DNA from: Cerioporus squamosus
Taxonomy: Eukaryota; Basidiomycota; Agaricomycetes; Polyporales; Polyporaceae
Assembly (NCBI GenBank): GCA_022592435.1
Contig: JABYQS010000177.1
Location: 1 to 64,000, forward strand
Direction: 5' to 3'
DNA: 64,000 nucleotides
Shown: piece by piece, positions 1 to 11,325 of the stretch
How positions within the stretch are numbered: the stretch's first letter is position 1
How the letters are laid out: each line of letters opens with the position of its first letter
Program-made: the position numbers and the translations under genes
Notes under the pieces: model-generated
The model's input: only the letters and a program-made list of their open reading frames with translations
Databases searched by the model: none
Told to the model about the DNA's origin: nothing

Positions 1-461
1 TTGCGGTGGAGCAAACCCGTCCAAAACGTTGCAAAACCGAGCTACTCTCACTGGGCGTTACTCCTGAACAGCGGGTCATATTGTACAATGCTTCGTACAC
101 AGGCCTCTCTGACTCGGATTGACCCGTTACGATCGGGCACCGAACTATCTGATTTCCTCTCGACGGTACACTGTTTTTGTATAGTGTGAGTCTCTATCAA
201 CGATACGGATGTCAATGACTGACGTACCCTCAGCGCATCTGCGTCATCCGAACTAAAATATGGACAGAGTCGTCGAGTAACCACGTGGCGATGCTGGAGC
301 GCCTGTCGTTCTAGACCGAAAGCGGGCGCCCTGCTTCCCTCCGCTTTTCCCCCACATTCGAATTCGCCATCCTCGCCGTCTTCCTCGCCGTCTTCCACGA
401 CGCCGACGCTGTCGCACACGACGACCGACCCCCGACACACGCCCTCTGCGGCGCCGTCAGC
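1..461. other. Upstream flank, no supported gene
   Basis: Short overlapping open frames occur on both strands, but none carries a recognisable domain or a consistent splice pattern. The last part (about 340-461) is rich in C/T, which fits the 5' leader of the methyltransferase-like gene that starts at 462. Confidence 0.5.
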
Positions 462-2800
462 ATGGCAAAGTCCGCACTCTCATTACAGCGACACCCCCGC
501 TACACCATCGCGCTCGCTGCGTTCATCCTTTGCGCATATTGGTTCCTCTCGAGCCCGACGCCCCGCCCGCGCGCCGTCGCATATAGGGCGAACAATGACC
601 TCAAGGCGAGGCTGGAACGCGAGGAGCGCAAGTACCGCGCCATGCTCCCGCAGCGGCAAGACCTCATCACACGATTTGGACCCACGCCTGCCCAGGTCGT
701 CATGTACGTTCGCACCTCGCGCGGCGCTCGTTGTCGCTGCTGACATTACTTGTCGTCCAGGTTTCCCCCAGACCAGGATCCCTGGCCGCCGTACACAGTT
801 TGTGCGCATCTTTGCATGCCGCTCGCACCCCGTTCGCGCTGACGGACTCTCGCAGGGGACTTCTTCCCTCCACTCTTCAACTGCCCGCACGAACTCGACC
901 GGTTAGGAGCTCTCGGGGATGGCGGGAAGTGGATGTGTGGCATCTCGCGCATACAGGATAAGCCCAATTGCGTGATTTATTCGTTTGGTACGTCCGCACT
1001 CTGAAGCTGCATTCCCTCTCCTCCCCACCTGCCGCTCTCAAGATATGCTCTTCTGCTCGCAACACGTCCGTGCTTGCCCTTTGTGCACGTCACGCCGTCC
1101 AGTACCCCGTTTCTGCTCGTTGCTGTACCCGCTCCACCTGGCATCCCCCATCACGCCCCTTCGCACCGGCTATTCACTGCAAGAGAGGTTACGAGCGATG
1201 CGCCCGTCTCCGCAGTATGTTACGGCGTTGTAGAGTGGGGTGTCCCCCTCTGTCGACGTCGAGGGCTCTCTTGTGCTGGCCTGGCGGCAGCTTCTGCGCG
1301 GGAGTTACTCCGCCGGCGCTAGACGCGTCGGTCTCGCGCGGCTCACGCGAGAGGGGTCCGCGGGCTTGACGGTGTTGAAGTGTCATCATGCCGATTGTGA
1401 CGGACTGTGCTTCCCCGGGGATTCAATTTCGAGAGGGACCCTGGCAGGCGTTCCCCATCTCTGTTCTCAAGGACGTCTTCGTGCAATCGTGCGTTTCGTG
1501 CGCAGCACCCGCGTCCCTGAGATCATCGTTCCATATCTACGGTGGGCACTAGAGCGCATGGCGAGAGCGAGAGTGATGGTGATATTGGAAGATTGTGTCA
1601 GTGCGTCCAGCTGCTTCAGCAGTCGGGGTTGCGCGTTCACTGGCACCCTTTCCCGGTCTTCCTCATTCCGTTTACCGCCTTTCTGCGTCCTTGACTGTTG
1701 AGCGAGTGTTTCGCTGGTTGCGCCCGCCGTAGTGTGGAATCGCGTTCGCCGTCGACGCTAGGGGTATCAGTACACCGCTGGCCCTGACGCGAATCGTGCT
1801 GCGCGAACAGGTACTCGTAGGCCCTCGACGCGTCAATCTCGCGCGGCTCAGCGAGAGGCGTCCGCGGGTCTGACGATATTCTCGTATGGTGTCGCGTCAT
1901 GTTTGATCCCTTACCGTCATTCTCTGAATTTTTGCGCCCTCGGCTGACTCGGTCTCCCTTCCACAGGCATCGACTCCTCATACTCTTTTGAGGCGACGCT
2001 GCTGCAGTCAACACAATTCTGCGAAGTGTGGATATACGACTCTACGAAGGGCGAGGACGCGCGGCACCACATCCCGAAGGCGCTCCGGCACCGCGCCCAT
2101 TTCGATAAGCTTGCGCTTGGGGCGACCGACAGGCACGGACCGGGCGACGACCCGAAGACGTGGACGCTCAAGTCGCTCATGTCCGAGAACGGTGCGCCCC
2201 TTGTTCAAACCTCTCCGCCCCCATGCTGACACGAATCGCAGGCCACTCGCACATCGACTTCCTGCGGCTCGACGTCGAGGGGTGGGAATGGGAGACGTTC
2301 CGCGGCATCATTCGCGACTTCACGATGGAGCGGGTCTCCAGCACCGCGAACACGAACAGCACGGGGTGGAGCGTGCGCGAGCGAGAGGGAGTGCTGCCGT
2401 TTGGGCAGCTGCAGATCGAGCTGCACGTGTGGAACCAGCGCTTCCAGGATTTCCTCGAGTGGTGGGAGCTGCTCGAGGTGTCGGGGCTCAGGCCGTTCCA
2501 TCACGAGGTGTGTTTGGATTTGAGGGGTGCACGTATTTGACGAGACTGACTGACGACGGCTGCTAGATTAACTTAGTATACGCAAACTACAACCGACACA
2601 GCGGTGTCGAGCTCGCGGAGGTACGTCGTTCAGCATCAGGATTGTTTGTGAAGACTGAGTCTCGCGCGCAGTACTCGTTCCTCAACGTCCGAGGAGACAA
2701 CGTGTTCATCAAGGACTACGTGCCCGTCTCGCCCGACGGCGTCGCGGTGGACCACGAGCCAGACGTGCGGAATATCCGCCACGGGCCTGGTCCGGAGTGA
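462..2800 (+). CDS. Membrane-anchored methyltransferase-like protein (Methyltransf_22/METTL24 type)
   Basis: Seven exons can be joined in phase: 462-703, 761-801, 856-987, 1967-2191, 2242-2507, 2567-2620 and 2672-2800, giving about 362 residues. Residues 12-30 form one hydrophobic segment after a short basic N-terminus, suggesting a signal anchor facing the secretory lumen. The core carries the family signature: WDFFPPLFNCPHE, then LGDGGKWMCG (the glycine-rich SAM-binding loop), then VIYSFG and a later HIDFLRLDVEGWEW. I match this to the Methyltransf_22 (METTL24-like) family from memory; the substrate is not known. The tail after the WNQRF segment follows the same family. The start was chosen because it precedes the anchor directly. 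The third intron (988-1966) is far longer than any other in the gene and contains an internal repeat. The domain runs straight across it, so it is an intron and not missing exons. Confidence 0.85.
1229..1900. repeat. Two diverged direct copies of a ~170-bp module inside the long intron
   Basis: The stretch 1229-1395 is repeated in diverged form at 1729-1900. The best conserved part is about 1322-1372 against 1827-1876, and both copies contain GACGCGTC and TCTCGCGCGGCTCA. In the first copy TCTCGCG (1332-1338) can pair with CGCGAGA (1346-1352), so it could form a small hairpin. The roughly 500-bp spacing suggests that the intron grew by tandem duplication. Confidence 0.7.
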
Positions 2801-3455
2801 TGCACGTGCGGGTGGTGCGGGAGATGATATCTGAGAGACGGGAGAGGGCAGAAGGTGTGTCATAGCGAGGACCGACCGAGATACCACACGTACGCACCAC
2901 GTCATATAGCGTCGCTGCACATAATGTTACGGACATAGGAACATCGTACACGGCATACGAAGGAGAGGCCGCGGGTTTGAGTGCCCCTCTCTGTGCGACG
3001 AAGACCAGGTTTGTAAGCTCGCTCTCTTTTGAGTGCAGTTCATCTCGACGATTCCCTTGAGGAGGTGCCAGTGCGAGTTCGAGGACACCGTGACCTGCTC
3101 GCTAACTTCGGGAAGACCAATGTTTGTGGCCAGCTCCTGAGGAAGACCTTCCGCCTCTCGACAGTGTGTCGTCGAAGTCGCTCAACATCGCGTAATTCTC
3201 CTCTCTGAGGTGCGTCAAATCGTCTCGAACTGAGAATCAGCTCAAACCATCTCCAGGCTCTATCAGTATCGAATGCTCTCACACCCGATCGAACTCGTTT
3301 AAGCGCGCTCAAAGCCTTTCAAATCCTCTTAAACGCGCACCAAATAGTTACGAGTGCTGCTCTGCGCCAAACGTAAGTGGCCGGGAAACATTCTGCGAGA
3401 GAGGAGGGGCTGATTTGGTCTAATGCACTCGGTCAATCGCACTTGCTGCAACTTG
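2801..3455. other. Intergenic, no supported gene
   Basis: Only short unlinked open frames are present. I see no domain, tRNA or repeat with a clear boundary. Confidence 0.5.
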
Positions 3456-4844
3456 ATGACTCTTGCTCGATCGTGCTCGACTGTGTCGAGACTTGCAATT
3501 TTCAGCTGGCAGCGGAAGGCATCGACGCATGGCGCCAAGCCATCGGTAGATAAGTACAGGCAGCCTCGATATTCGGGACACTGTCGCTCATCTTCGGACC
3601 ACCATCTCGCTCTATCCTGCCGTCCGGTCCACCTCTCGACCTCCGCGTGGACCCTGCCCGGGTCGCAGGCCGGCCAACCCGCGACGACCTGGTCAGACAT
3701 AGGAGCTCTTTTCGAAGGCGGCTCTCAGGCTGTCGTTCTTCTCGCGGGAAAGGTCGCGGGAAAGGTCTATCGCGAGACCCTCGCGGTCCCATCGGCTGTC
3801 TTCCAGAGCTTGTTCCAGTTCCCTCCGATGGACGGCTGCCCTGTCGTGAAGGTCGAGGACTCGCCTAAGGACTTCCGTCATCTGCTGCGGCTGCTCTTCC
3901 CTAGGCCTACCACGTGAGTTGGTCATGTACAGGTTTCGGGCATACGATCTGATGATATGGGCCATCCGTATGACATTGACAGAGATGATGCCGAAATCCC
4001 GTTCCGACATGTCTCGGTGTACGTCACGCTGGCGCACAGGTACAAGATGGGAACGATCCTCGAGGACGGCCTGAAGCTCTTGATGAAGTACTACGACGTT
4101 CGACACGACTTACGGGCACGGCGCGACATGGGTGCTCTGGAGGTCTCGTCCAGCGACGCCATCGACGCGATCTACATCGCGTGACTCGCGGGAAGCAAAG
4201 TCATACTGCCGATCGCGTTTCTTACGGGATACGAACGAGAAGACGGAATCCGCATCTACCTATTCAACGAGGATCTCAAACGTGATACCACCCTTGGCGA
4301 AGACCTCCGTCGTGAGGACCTCAACATCGCTCAGGACCTCGGGCTCTACTTTGCGAAGTGTGGCGCGGTCGAAGGATGCGCGGACCCCTTCCACTGCAGT
4401 CGAACGATGTCCATCAATTGGCTCATGAATATCTCTAGCCGGAGGGCGGGGGACCCGCTGCATCTGCGTCTCTGCGGGGAGATCGTGCAGGGAATCCAAC
4501 CGCTCTGTCTTGCGTGCCGCGAAGCGTTGCTCCGCTGGGATCCTTCGCAGCGCAGATGTCGGGATACGGGTCTTCGCTCTCGGGGCTGCTCGGCGTGCAA
4601 TCCTGTGTGGCACCGCCTGGACATCTCAAATATCCTTGACAGTCCGAGGAGAGGTGAGGATCAATCTGTCCGACGACTGGGTTCGTTGCTAACTCGACCT
4701 CATGCAGGCATTGACACTGGGGACGCAGGATTTCGAACCACCGTACATTACGCTCGGTCGTCAGTCTTGCGGACCATCAGTGATCATTGCACCCGAATCA
4801 TGAAAGCAGCATCGTCAGCGCTTTGCTGTAAACGTATGATCTGA
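3456..4844 (+). pseudogene. BTB/POZ-domain gene, disrupted
   Basis: Two pieces of a basidiomycete BTB protein are visible. The first carries GGSQAVVLLAG, then the BTB core LAVPSAVFQSLFQFP, then VKVEDSPKDFRHLLRLLF, and ends at a GTGAGT donor after 3913. The second begins near 3953 with FRHVSVYVTLAHRYKMG and runs on through a C-terminal helical region. The gene is broken in at least two ways. The N-terminal DDLVRH segment (about 3685-3700) and the BTB core lie in different frames. An in-frame TGA at 4182-4184 interrupts the second exon, beyond which homologous frame continues to about 4670. BTB proteins usually serve as dimerisation or Cullin-3 adaptor modules, but no intact product is expected here. 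The minus-strand copy at 7891-8968 is the closest relative in the window. Confidence 0.75.
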
Positions 4845-5231
4845 GCCACTGAACCTGAGCTGCAAGGTCAGTGTTCATTACGGCAAAAGCAACCTTCGCA
4901 GTGATTCATCGGACGACTTGGAAGACTCGGGGCTATCTTCGAAGTTGAGCGCCGCCTGTCAATGCCACCTCAAGTCCGCCGCAGTCCCTCGCAGTCCCCA
5001 CGCTTGCCACAAGATGGGGGTGAGCGGTGCACGGCAGTACTGCCTCATGTCTCTGTACTCGTACTTGTATCCCCGTGTGCGCTCTCTTCCACTGCTGTCG
5101 CGGATCGAACACGACGAGTGAGCCGTCTATCGTCCGTAATCCTCACCCATTCTCAACCCACTCTTGACATACAGACAACCGAGCACGTCGAACAAACACC
5201 CCCACTGGGCTCTCATCTCGAATTCGTTCAT

Positions 5232-7188
5232 ATGTGGCTCCTAAGCACAGACCGCGCCGAGCTGCGTTTCTTCCCCTCTCTGGAGAAGGCGAAGTGCTCC
5301 GGATACGCCACTACTATCCCACGTTTGGGACGACGTGGAGCAAAATTTCCAGGACACGGAAGCCCTGAGTCGCGCGGGGAAGGCCGAGGATGGCTACAAC
5401 CCTCGCGACTATGCAACTGCGAAGGTCCGGGAGTCCTGCATGCTGGCTGAGAGGCACGGATACAAGTGGATCTGGAACGACGCCTCGTGCATCGACAAGT
5501 CGAGCAGCGCCGAGCTCTCCGAAGCGATCAACTCCATGTTCTCTTACTACGCCCACTCGGAGATGTGTTACGCGTTCCTCGCCGATGTGCCGGAAGAGGG
5601 TGCCTTTGATGTCCACGGGTCGGGCAGCCGCAATACGCCGTTCGCGGCGAGCAGATGGTTCCAACGCGGATGGACATTGCAGGAGTTGATAGCCCCGGCG
5701 CAGGTCGTCTTCCTGTCTTCGAGCTGGTCCGTACTCGGGACCAAGGCCATGCACGCGGCCCTCCTGTCCGCAGTCACCAATATCCCTCGTACAGTCCTGA
5801 CGTTTGAGGAGGAGATCTGGGACGTGAGCATCGCGGATCGCATGTCGTGGGCTTCTGGGCGCAAGACTACCCGCATGGAGGACGAGGCTTATTCACTCAT
5901 GGGCATCTTCGACGTCCACATGCCAACGATGTACGGCGAGGGGAGAAATGCATTTCGGAGGCTGCAGGAGGATCTCATGAGGAAGCGCATCGATGCCACG
6001 CTTTTCGCTTGGGGAGAAAGCCCGAGCGACCACCTCCCCCGAAAGGCCAATCTTATGCCCTTCGACGACCGTCATGACGCGCGCGAGATGTACTTATTCG
6101 CAACATCGCCTTCAGACTTCTCCCACTGGGCACGTTATGCACCGAGGATGGCGCAGACATCAGCCAAGGTGAGTGCGTGCGTTGTCAACTGTGTTACAGA
6201 CCATCTTATACGTATGTGTGGTTAGATCCCCGCCAGCCCACTGCGCCGCGCCGCCATGTCCCTGTCCAACCTGAGGGCTCCGCCGCCCGGTATCCCGTCC
6301 TTCGAGATTACGCCATACGGTGTCCGCGCTCGCATGAGGGTATTCAAGATCCACGGTGTCCACATCGCCGACCTCCACATTTCCTACAACATGAACCCCA
6401 CGATTGTAGAGGGCGACCCTGTGGGTTTGCTGCTGGGCAGATCCGTGGTTGGCGAAGACCCAACGGGCCCCTTGTACCATCCCTGCGTCGCAATGGTGGT
6501 CGGCCACATGGAGAGGCTGGTGAACATCGGCGAGATCATCCGACGGCTGCCTAACTTGGCTGATCGAAGGCGACTGAGGCGATTGTTTGACGGGGCGCCC
6601 TGGCTGGAGTTCTACCTCACCCACGTCCCTCCGAAGCCGCTTTTGGCGGTTGACCGGAGTATCATGAATCGCGGGACAACCAACCTCTTTCATGTGCCTG
6701 CATGGCTGCTTGCTCAACTGCAGGCTGCAAACCTACATCCTGTCATCCTATCCGAAACAGAGTTCCAGGGCTCTTGGGATGGTGATCCACCGGTCAGGTT
6801 GGTCATATATCGCCAATCCGCGTCGTCGGGAACGGTTGTGCTGTCCATTAGCTTTGGCCGGTGCCCAGTGCGCAAGGCTGGGAAGCTCTGGGTTGATGTC
6901 GACTGCTTCCAAACCAACAAACAGCAGCGGTTATGCCAGTCTCACTCTTGCTCTATTTCGCATCATTTCGACATGGGCTTGCCAGTCTACACGAGGGAGT
7001 TCACAAATTATAGCCATAATGGACACACCATGAAGGTCACGCCCGTGTTCACGGCCATGCCTCACCCGTTGAGTCCGACCCACATCTATGTCCTGACCGA
7101 GCTGAAGTGGATAGAGCAGATAGACACGAGCACAGGTGGACGGACGCAGAGATTGGTGGTGTCTGCCTCTCCGGTACTTGAAAGATGA
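5232..7188 (+). pseudogene. HET-domain (heterokaryon incompatibility) protein gene with one frameshift
   Basis: Two exons (5232-6168 and 6226-7188) would encode about 632 residues. The HET domain is clear: the start MWLLSTDRAEL, the LSHVWDDVEQ motif, CMLAERHGYKWIWNDASCID, ELSEAINSMFSYY, RGWTLQELIAP, and the EDEAYSLMGIFDVHMPTMYGE block that closes the domain. HET proteins trigger cell death after fusion of incompatible hyphae. The start is supported by the nearly identical start of the minus-strand paralogue. The reading frame shifts by one base at about 5310-5313: four bases (ACTA) stand where the paralogue encodes a single codon between GYA and LSHVW. Apart from this the frame is open and the splice phases agree. 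It is therefore either a recent pseudogene or a consensus error. The C-terminal half (after 6226) resembles no domain I can name. Confidence 0.8.
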
Positions 7189-7890
7189 GCAGGCGGCCTC
7201 GAAATCTTCCGTTCATGGGACTATGGTGTGAGTCGGACAGTAGACTATCCACCCCTGTGCATATAGTGAAAGTATGTGGACGGAGAGATATGATGTGAAC
7301 GAACAATCATAGCTGTCAACGTTTTGCGGGCCGCAGCGGCGTGTTCGCATGTTCGTGAGGTGTTGGTCAAGACAGCTATGACAGAATATGCATGATTCGT
7401 CTTGTCGTCATCAAGAGAAGGTACCATCCTCGTTCTCACCACCCTGCCACGGACATCAGCCGAAACGACATGGACTGAGAGTCACCGAAGTCGTCCCCAT
7501 CCTCGCTGTTGTGATGCTGCAATAGCCACTCTCAGTTCCCGAAGTCGGCGACAACTTGAAATCTTAAGAACACCGCAAAGTACGGCCACGGACAAGATAT
7601 CACCTAGTGCGTCTCGAGATCTCGAGTGACCCAGGCTCATCTCACTATGAGATAATCCAGCGCACGGCTCGCAGACTCATCGCAGTCAACTCACCGCCCC
7701 GATACCGCAGCTGCTCGGTGGACAACGTGGTATTAGAGTGGGTTCTATTCGATTCTCTTTGCATTGGCGACACTGAGGTCGCGGGAAACGTACTGGCAGC
7801 GAGTAGAAGCGAGTACTAGTACTAGGCCGTGCGAGGGGATGCAGTGCCCTGAACCTGTGCAGCAGTATTTCAGCGGAGAGATACACGTTA
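7189..7890. other. Intergenic, small hairpin only
   Basis: No supported gene lies here. The one structural feature is an 11-bp perfect inverted repeat described separately (7307-7381). The region separates the plus-strand BTB/HET pair from the minus-strand pair. Confidence 0.5.
7307..7381. repeat. Inverted repeat, 11-bp perfect arms
   Basis: TCATAGCTGTC at 7307-7317 pairs exactly with GACAGCTATGA at 7371-7381, leaving a GC-rich loop of 53 bases. It could be a minimal foldback element or a transcribed hairpin. There is no clear target duplication to decide between them. Confidence 0.5.
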
Positions 7891-8968
7891 TCACATAGCG
7901 TAGACGTACTCTTTCAGGGCCTGAAGTTCTCCGGGAGACACGCGGCCAATCCGGTACTCGTATGCCGAGGAGGTTGGGAAGTATCTCCCATACCGTTTCG
8001 TGTGCGGCGTGCGCGCTGGAAGGGATCCCGATGGCGCAGTAGGCCCTCGCGGCATGTGGGGCACATGGACCGGAAAACTGAATTAACGACCGTTCGCCGT
8101 GGATGAAACATGTCTCCTCCGGTTTGGCGAGCGACGGCGGCGGGCCAAACGGTGCACGTAACTTCGCGACATCTGTGGCATCCATCGGTGGTGCCGCACG
8201 CCGCCAGCAGCCGACCAAGCTCGGGAGCTGCAGTAGCATCAAGCTGGAGGAGTCGCTAGGGAAGGTTGAGGACACGTTCGAGGTTTTCGGAGCCGAGGGT
8301 GACGTGGGTGCCATCTTCTGCCTCGTAGCCACGGACTAGGGCAGAGCCCTCAGCCGAGGCTGGCGCGCTGGAGGTAGGCGAGCGGAAGTATGAAATCGGT
8401 GCCGGTAAGGTGTGTGATGTGAACGACATCAATGGCGTGAACTGGTATGACCTGGAGGTATCCCTGATCGCGGCCAGCCCAGGAGGTGTATCGGCGTTCG
8501 TTTTGTACTTGTGCGACAGCCTGACGTATGCTGAAGCGTGAGGAAACGCAATTCTCGCACCGCCTCTGTCATAAGAACAGTGCGTGTCAGTTGCTAGTAG
8601 TATGTAGACGGCATAGAACAAGTTGTCGCTAACTCACGGCGCGATAGGCCTATGAAACAAGACCCGCAAGAGATGACGGAGGTCCTCCGGGGAGTCATCG
8701 ACCTTCACGAGGGGGCAGCCGTCGATGGTGAGAACAGCGGCGTCCCGAGGGAATTGGAACAAGCTCTGGAAGAAAACCGAAGGGACAGCAAGCGTCTGGC
8801 GGTTGACCTTGAAAGCGATATTGTCCGCGAGCAGAACGACGGACCCACTTTCGAGCCATAATTCGGTGTCTCTGACCAAGTCGTCGTTGGCTGATGGGGC
8901 TGATGGGTCCGCGACAGGGTCCAATGGGCCAGCACTGGCTGTGGCAGGTGGTGGTCCGGACAACATGG
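7891..8968 (-). pseudogene. BTB/POZ-domain gene, decayed copy
   Basis: Reading the minus strand from the ATG at 8968, the first exon encodes NDDLVRDTELWLESGSVVLL, the BTB core LAVPSVFFQSLFQFP, and VKVDDSPEDLRHLLRVLF. It ends at a GTGAGT donor near 8640, in the same phase as the plus-strand copy. The next part has FPHASAYVRLSHKYK but lacks the roughly 25 residues that follow in the plus copy. It then changes frame several times: ITHLTGTDFILPLAYL in one frame, GYEAEDGTHVTLGSENLERV in another. The C-terminal HETVWEILPNLLGIRVPDW and a final ELQALKEYVYAM before a stop at 7891 are also out of register. The gene is therefore dead, but its whole length can still be traced. Confidence 0.7.
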
Positions 8969-9100
8969 CAGAGCGTCGATTGTTCGAGCGCCAGCGGAAC
9001 GCTCCGATTCGGTGCAGATGCATCCGTTCTTTTATTTCCTGCGTCCTCTGTTCCCGCTCTCCACAGCCATCTCGAGGTTGCGTCCGAACTTCAGAAAACA
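8963..9100. repeat. Diverged direct repeat, copy 1 (BTB upstream region)
   Basis: This segment upstream of the minus-strand BTB start is repeated at 10548-10690. Both copies share ATGGCAGAGCGTCG and, further on, CAGCGGAACGCTCCGATTCG and GATGCATCCGTTCT, then drift apart. It marks a lost third BTB copy. Confidence 0.7.
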
Positions 9101-9261
9101 GTTCATCCAAAGCTGGACTTGGCTGCAAAGGAATACCGATGACGAGAGTCGGAGACCGGCGATGAGTCTCTACTGAGTAGTAGTAGACTCGGAGCGAGTC
9201 CGAGTTCATCGGACCGTATATCGGCCGCGGACGCAGATCGTGACTCAAACATAAGTAGTAA

Positions 9262-10293
9262 CTAAGAACATACGCCCGCGCTCAGATTACTGGCCACTGC
9301 TCGTGGATAACAGTATGTTCCGTTCATCTCCCATACGAATTCACTCAGGGCGTACGTCTTGGTTGGATTCGGCCGATGTAGAACGAATGAAAGCACGAGC
9401 TCTTTCGAGCCCCCGCCAGCGGACTGCGGATCTCTGACTGAGTGCGTGAGCCTTGAGCTTGAGGTCGGCCAGTCCACGATGTGGTCCTTGGCGCAGTCGT
9501 GGGATCGCGTGGGCCACTGCGCGGAGCCGAACTTGATGACGACCCAATGTAGCCCCCCTCCACTGCCAGTATTCAACGCAGACTGCTTGCACCGCCCCAA
9601 GCGTATGCGCACCTGCTCAGTGCGGCCCGCAGCGTACGCAGTGACCCTCAGGACCACAGGTTCGTCCCCCAAAGCCCATGACATGCGCTCCGCTATGCTC
9701 ATGTCCCATATCTCTTCCTCGAGCGCCAGGATCGCGCGAGGGATGCCGGTCAAGCTCGCCAAGACCGGCGCGTTGTCCGTCTTGGTACCCATGACTTGCC
9801 AGTCCGACGACAAGAAGATGACATGCGCAGGCGCGATCAGCTCTTGCAGGGTCCACCCGCGTTTGAACCACCGACTTCGCTGCAGCGCATACGATGGGAA
9901 AGACGGCACCGAGGTATTGACCATGGGACTCCCTGGCGGCACGTCGGCGAGATATGCATAGCACACCTCCGCAAACGCGTAGTACGAGAACATGGAGTTG
10001 ATGGCTTCGGAGAGCTCGGAGCTGCTCGTCTTGTCGATGCAGCAGGTGTCGTCCCAGAGCCAGCGGTACCCGTCGCGCTCGGCAGCAATGCAGGCCTCGC
10101 GGACCTTCGGGGACGAGTGATCGCGCGGGTTGTACCCTGCCTCGGGATCACCTGCAGTACGCAGGGCCTGCGTCTCTTGGACTGTCTGCTCAGTAGTGTC
10201 CCAGACGTGGGAGAGGATGGCATATCCCGGCACTACGCGTTGCGGAGCGTGAAAGAAGTGCAGCTCAGCACGATCTGTACTCAACAGCCACAT
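9262..10293 (-). CDS. HET-domain protein, internally deleted paralogue
   Basis: A single uninterrupted frame of 343 codons. The N-terminal two thirds match the plus-strand HET gene closely: MWLLSTDRAEL, GYAILSHVWDTTEQ, ERDGYRWLWDDTCCID, ELSEAINSMFSYY and RGWTLQELIAP. After RMSWALGDEP the conserved closing block of the HET domain (EDEAYSLMG to the MYGEG motif) is missing. The frame passes directly into sequence resembling the extreme C-terminus of the paralogue, where PTKTYALSEFVWEM aligns with PTHIYVLTELKW. An internal deletion has thus joined the ends while keeping the frame open. The product, if made, would lack part of the domain needed for cell-death signalling. The full-length N-terminus supports the chosen start. 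Confidence 0.65.
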   Translation of the reverse strand: MWLLSTDRAELHFFHAPQRVVPGYAILSHVWDTTEQTVQETQALRTAGDPEAGYNPRDHSSPKVREACIAAERDGYRWLWDDTCCIDKTSSSELSEAINSMFSYYAFAEVCYAYLADVPPGSPMVNTSVPSFPSYALQRSRWFKRGWTLQELIAPAHVIFLSSDWQVMGTKTDNAPVLASLTGIPRAILALEEEIWDMSIAERMSWALGDEPVVLRVTAYAAGRTEQVRIRLGRCKQSALNTGSGGGLHWVVIKFGSAQWPTRSHDCAKDHIVDWPTSSSRLTHSVRDPQSAGGGSKELVLSFVLHRPNPTKTYALSEFVWEMNGTYCYPRAVASNLSAGVCS

Positions 10294-11325
10294 GTCGATG
10301 GGGAGTGTGGGGCGTAGAGAGTAAGTACGGGGATGAGATCGGCGGGAACGTAGAAGAGTCGATCAGTTGAAAGTTCGATGAACTAGGAAGGGACGCAGGA
10401 TAGTGGACTCCTTCTCCGGCCGACACGCTGGCTCGATGATACTCATGAGGCGCAATCTATTCACAAGAGTGGTATGAGATGACTCACGACACCGAAACAA
10501 AACCCGGGACCCAGTACTTAGCCTGAGGGCTAGTAGCTACTAGCAGGGATGACATGGCAGAGCGTCGGTTTTGGCGCCAGCGGAACGCTCCGATTCGATC
10601 CAGATGCATCCGTTCTCTGGCCGCGCGTTTCGGCGTTTCCCGTTCTCTCTACCTACGACCACAGCCATGCCAGTTGCATCCGAGATTCAGAGGCAGTCCA
10701 CGCTCCTATGGAGCGAGGGATCTTCTGTACGAACTCGAACCACAAAGCTCCGCCGAGGAGTCTCGACTCATGGCGAGCAACGTCGACGTCAAGGAGGCCC
10801 CTCAGCGACTCGAAGCCGTGATATTGCGCCCGGGATACCGGTATGGTTCTTGCTCTTCACTCCGGTTTCGGTGCTTACTTGACTTCAGCCAGATCTGCTC
10901 GTTTCAGGGTCCTGGCGGCGGCGTCAGGTTCCAAGCTTGACAGGGCGAGCTACTGGCGTCCAGACGCTTTAGGCAGCAACCCCGAAATGCTCAGCCAAGT
11001 TACGGGATACACTTCTCAAATTCAAACATCCATCAGTCGCCGCACCTTGAAACTTGTCCCGCCAGTCCATGCGCACGGGGAAGACCGGGGAATGAAGATC
11101 GATTTGTTTCCGATCGAATATGACGTCTTCCTAGTTCGCCTCCGGATGACACAGGACGCGGAGGCTGACTGAGGCGGCTGATCGCGTCCTGCCCGCCGCG
11201 CGACTCACGGCGTACATAAGTCGGGAACCGTGTTGAAAGCCGCCATCCCCTCCGTATTCTGGCTGCCACGCACATCGTTACTCCCTACAGCTTCCTCCTC
11301 CTCCAATCCTCATCTCCTATTCGCC
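10294..11325. other. Intergenic with relic sequence
   Basis: This interval holds the second copy of the BTB 5' repeat (10548-10690) but no intact gene. The final 170 bp is the promoter and leader of the opsin-related gene. Confidence 0.5.
10548..10690. pseudogene. Relic 5' end of a third BTB gene (repeat copy 2)
   Basis: The sequence matches the region around the start of the minus-strand BTB gene at 8963-9100. Read on the minus strand, the ATG opens a frame of only about 25 codons before a stop, with no BTB core. It is the truncated remnant of another duplication. Confidence 0.6.
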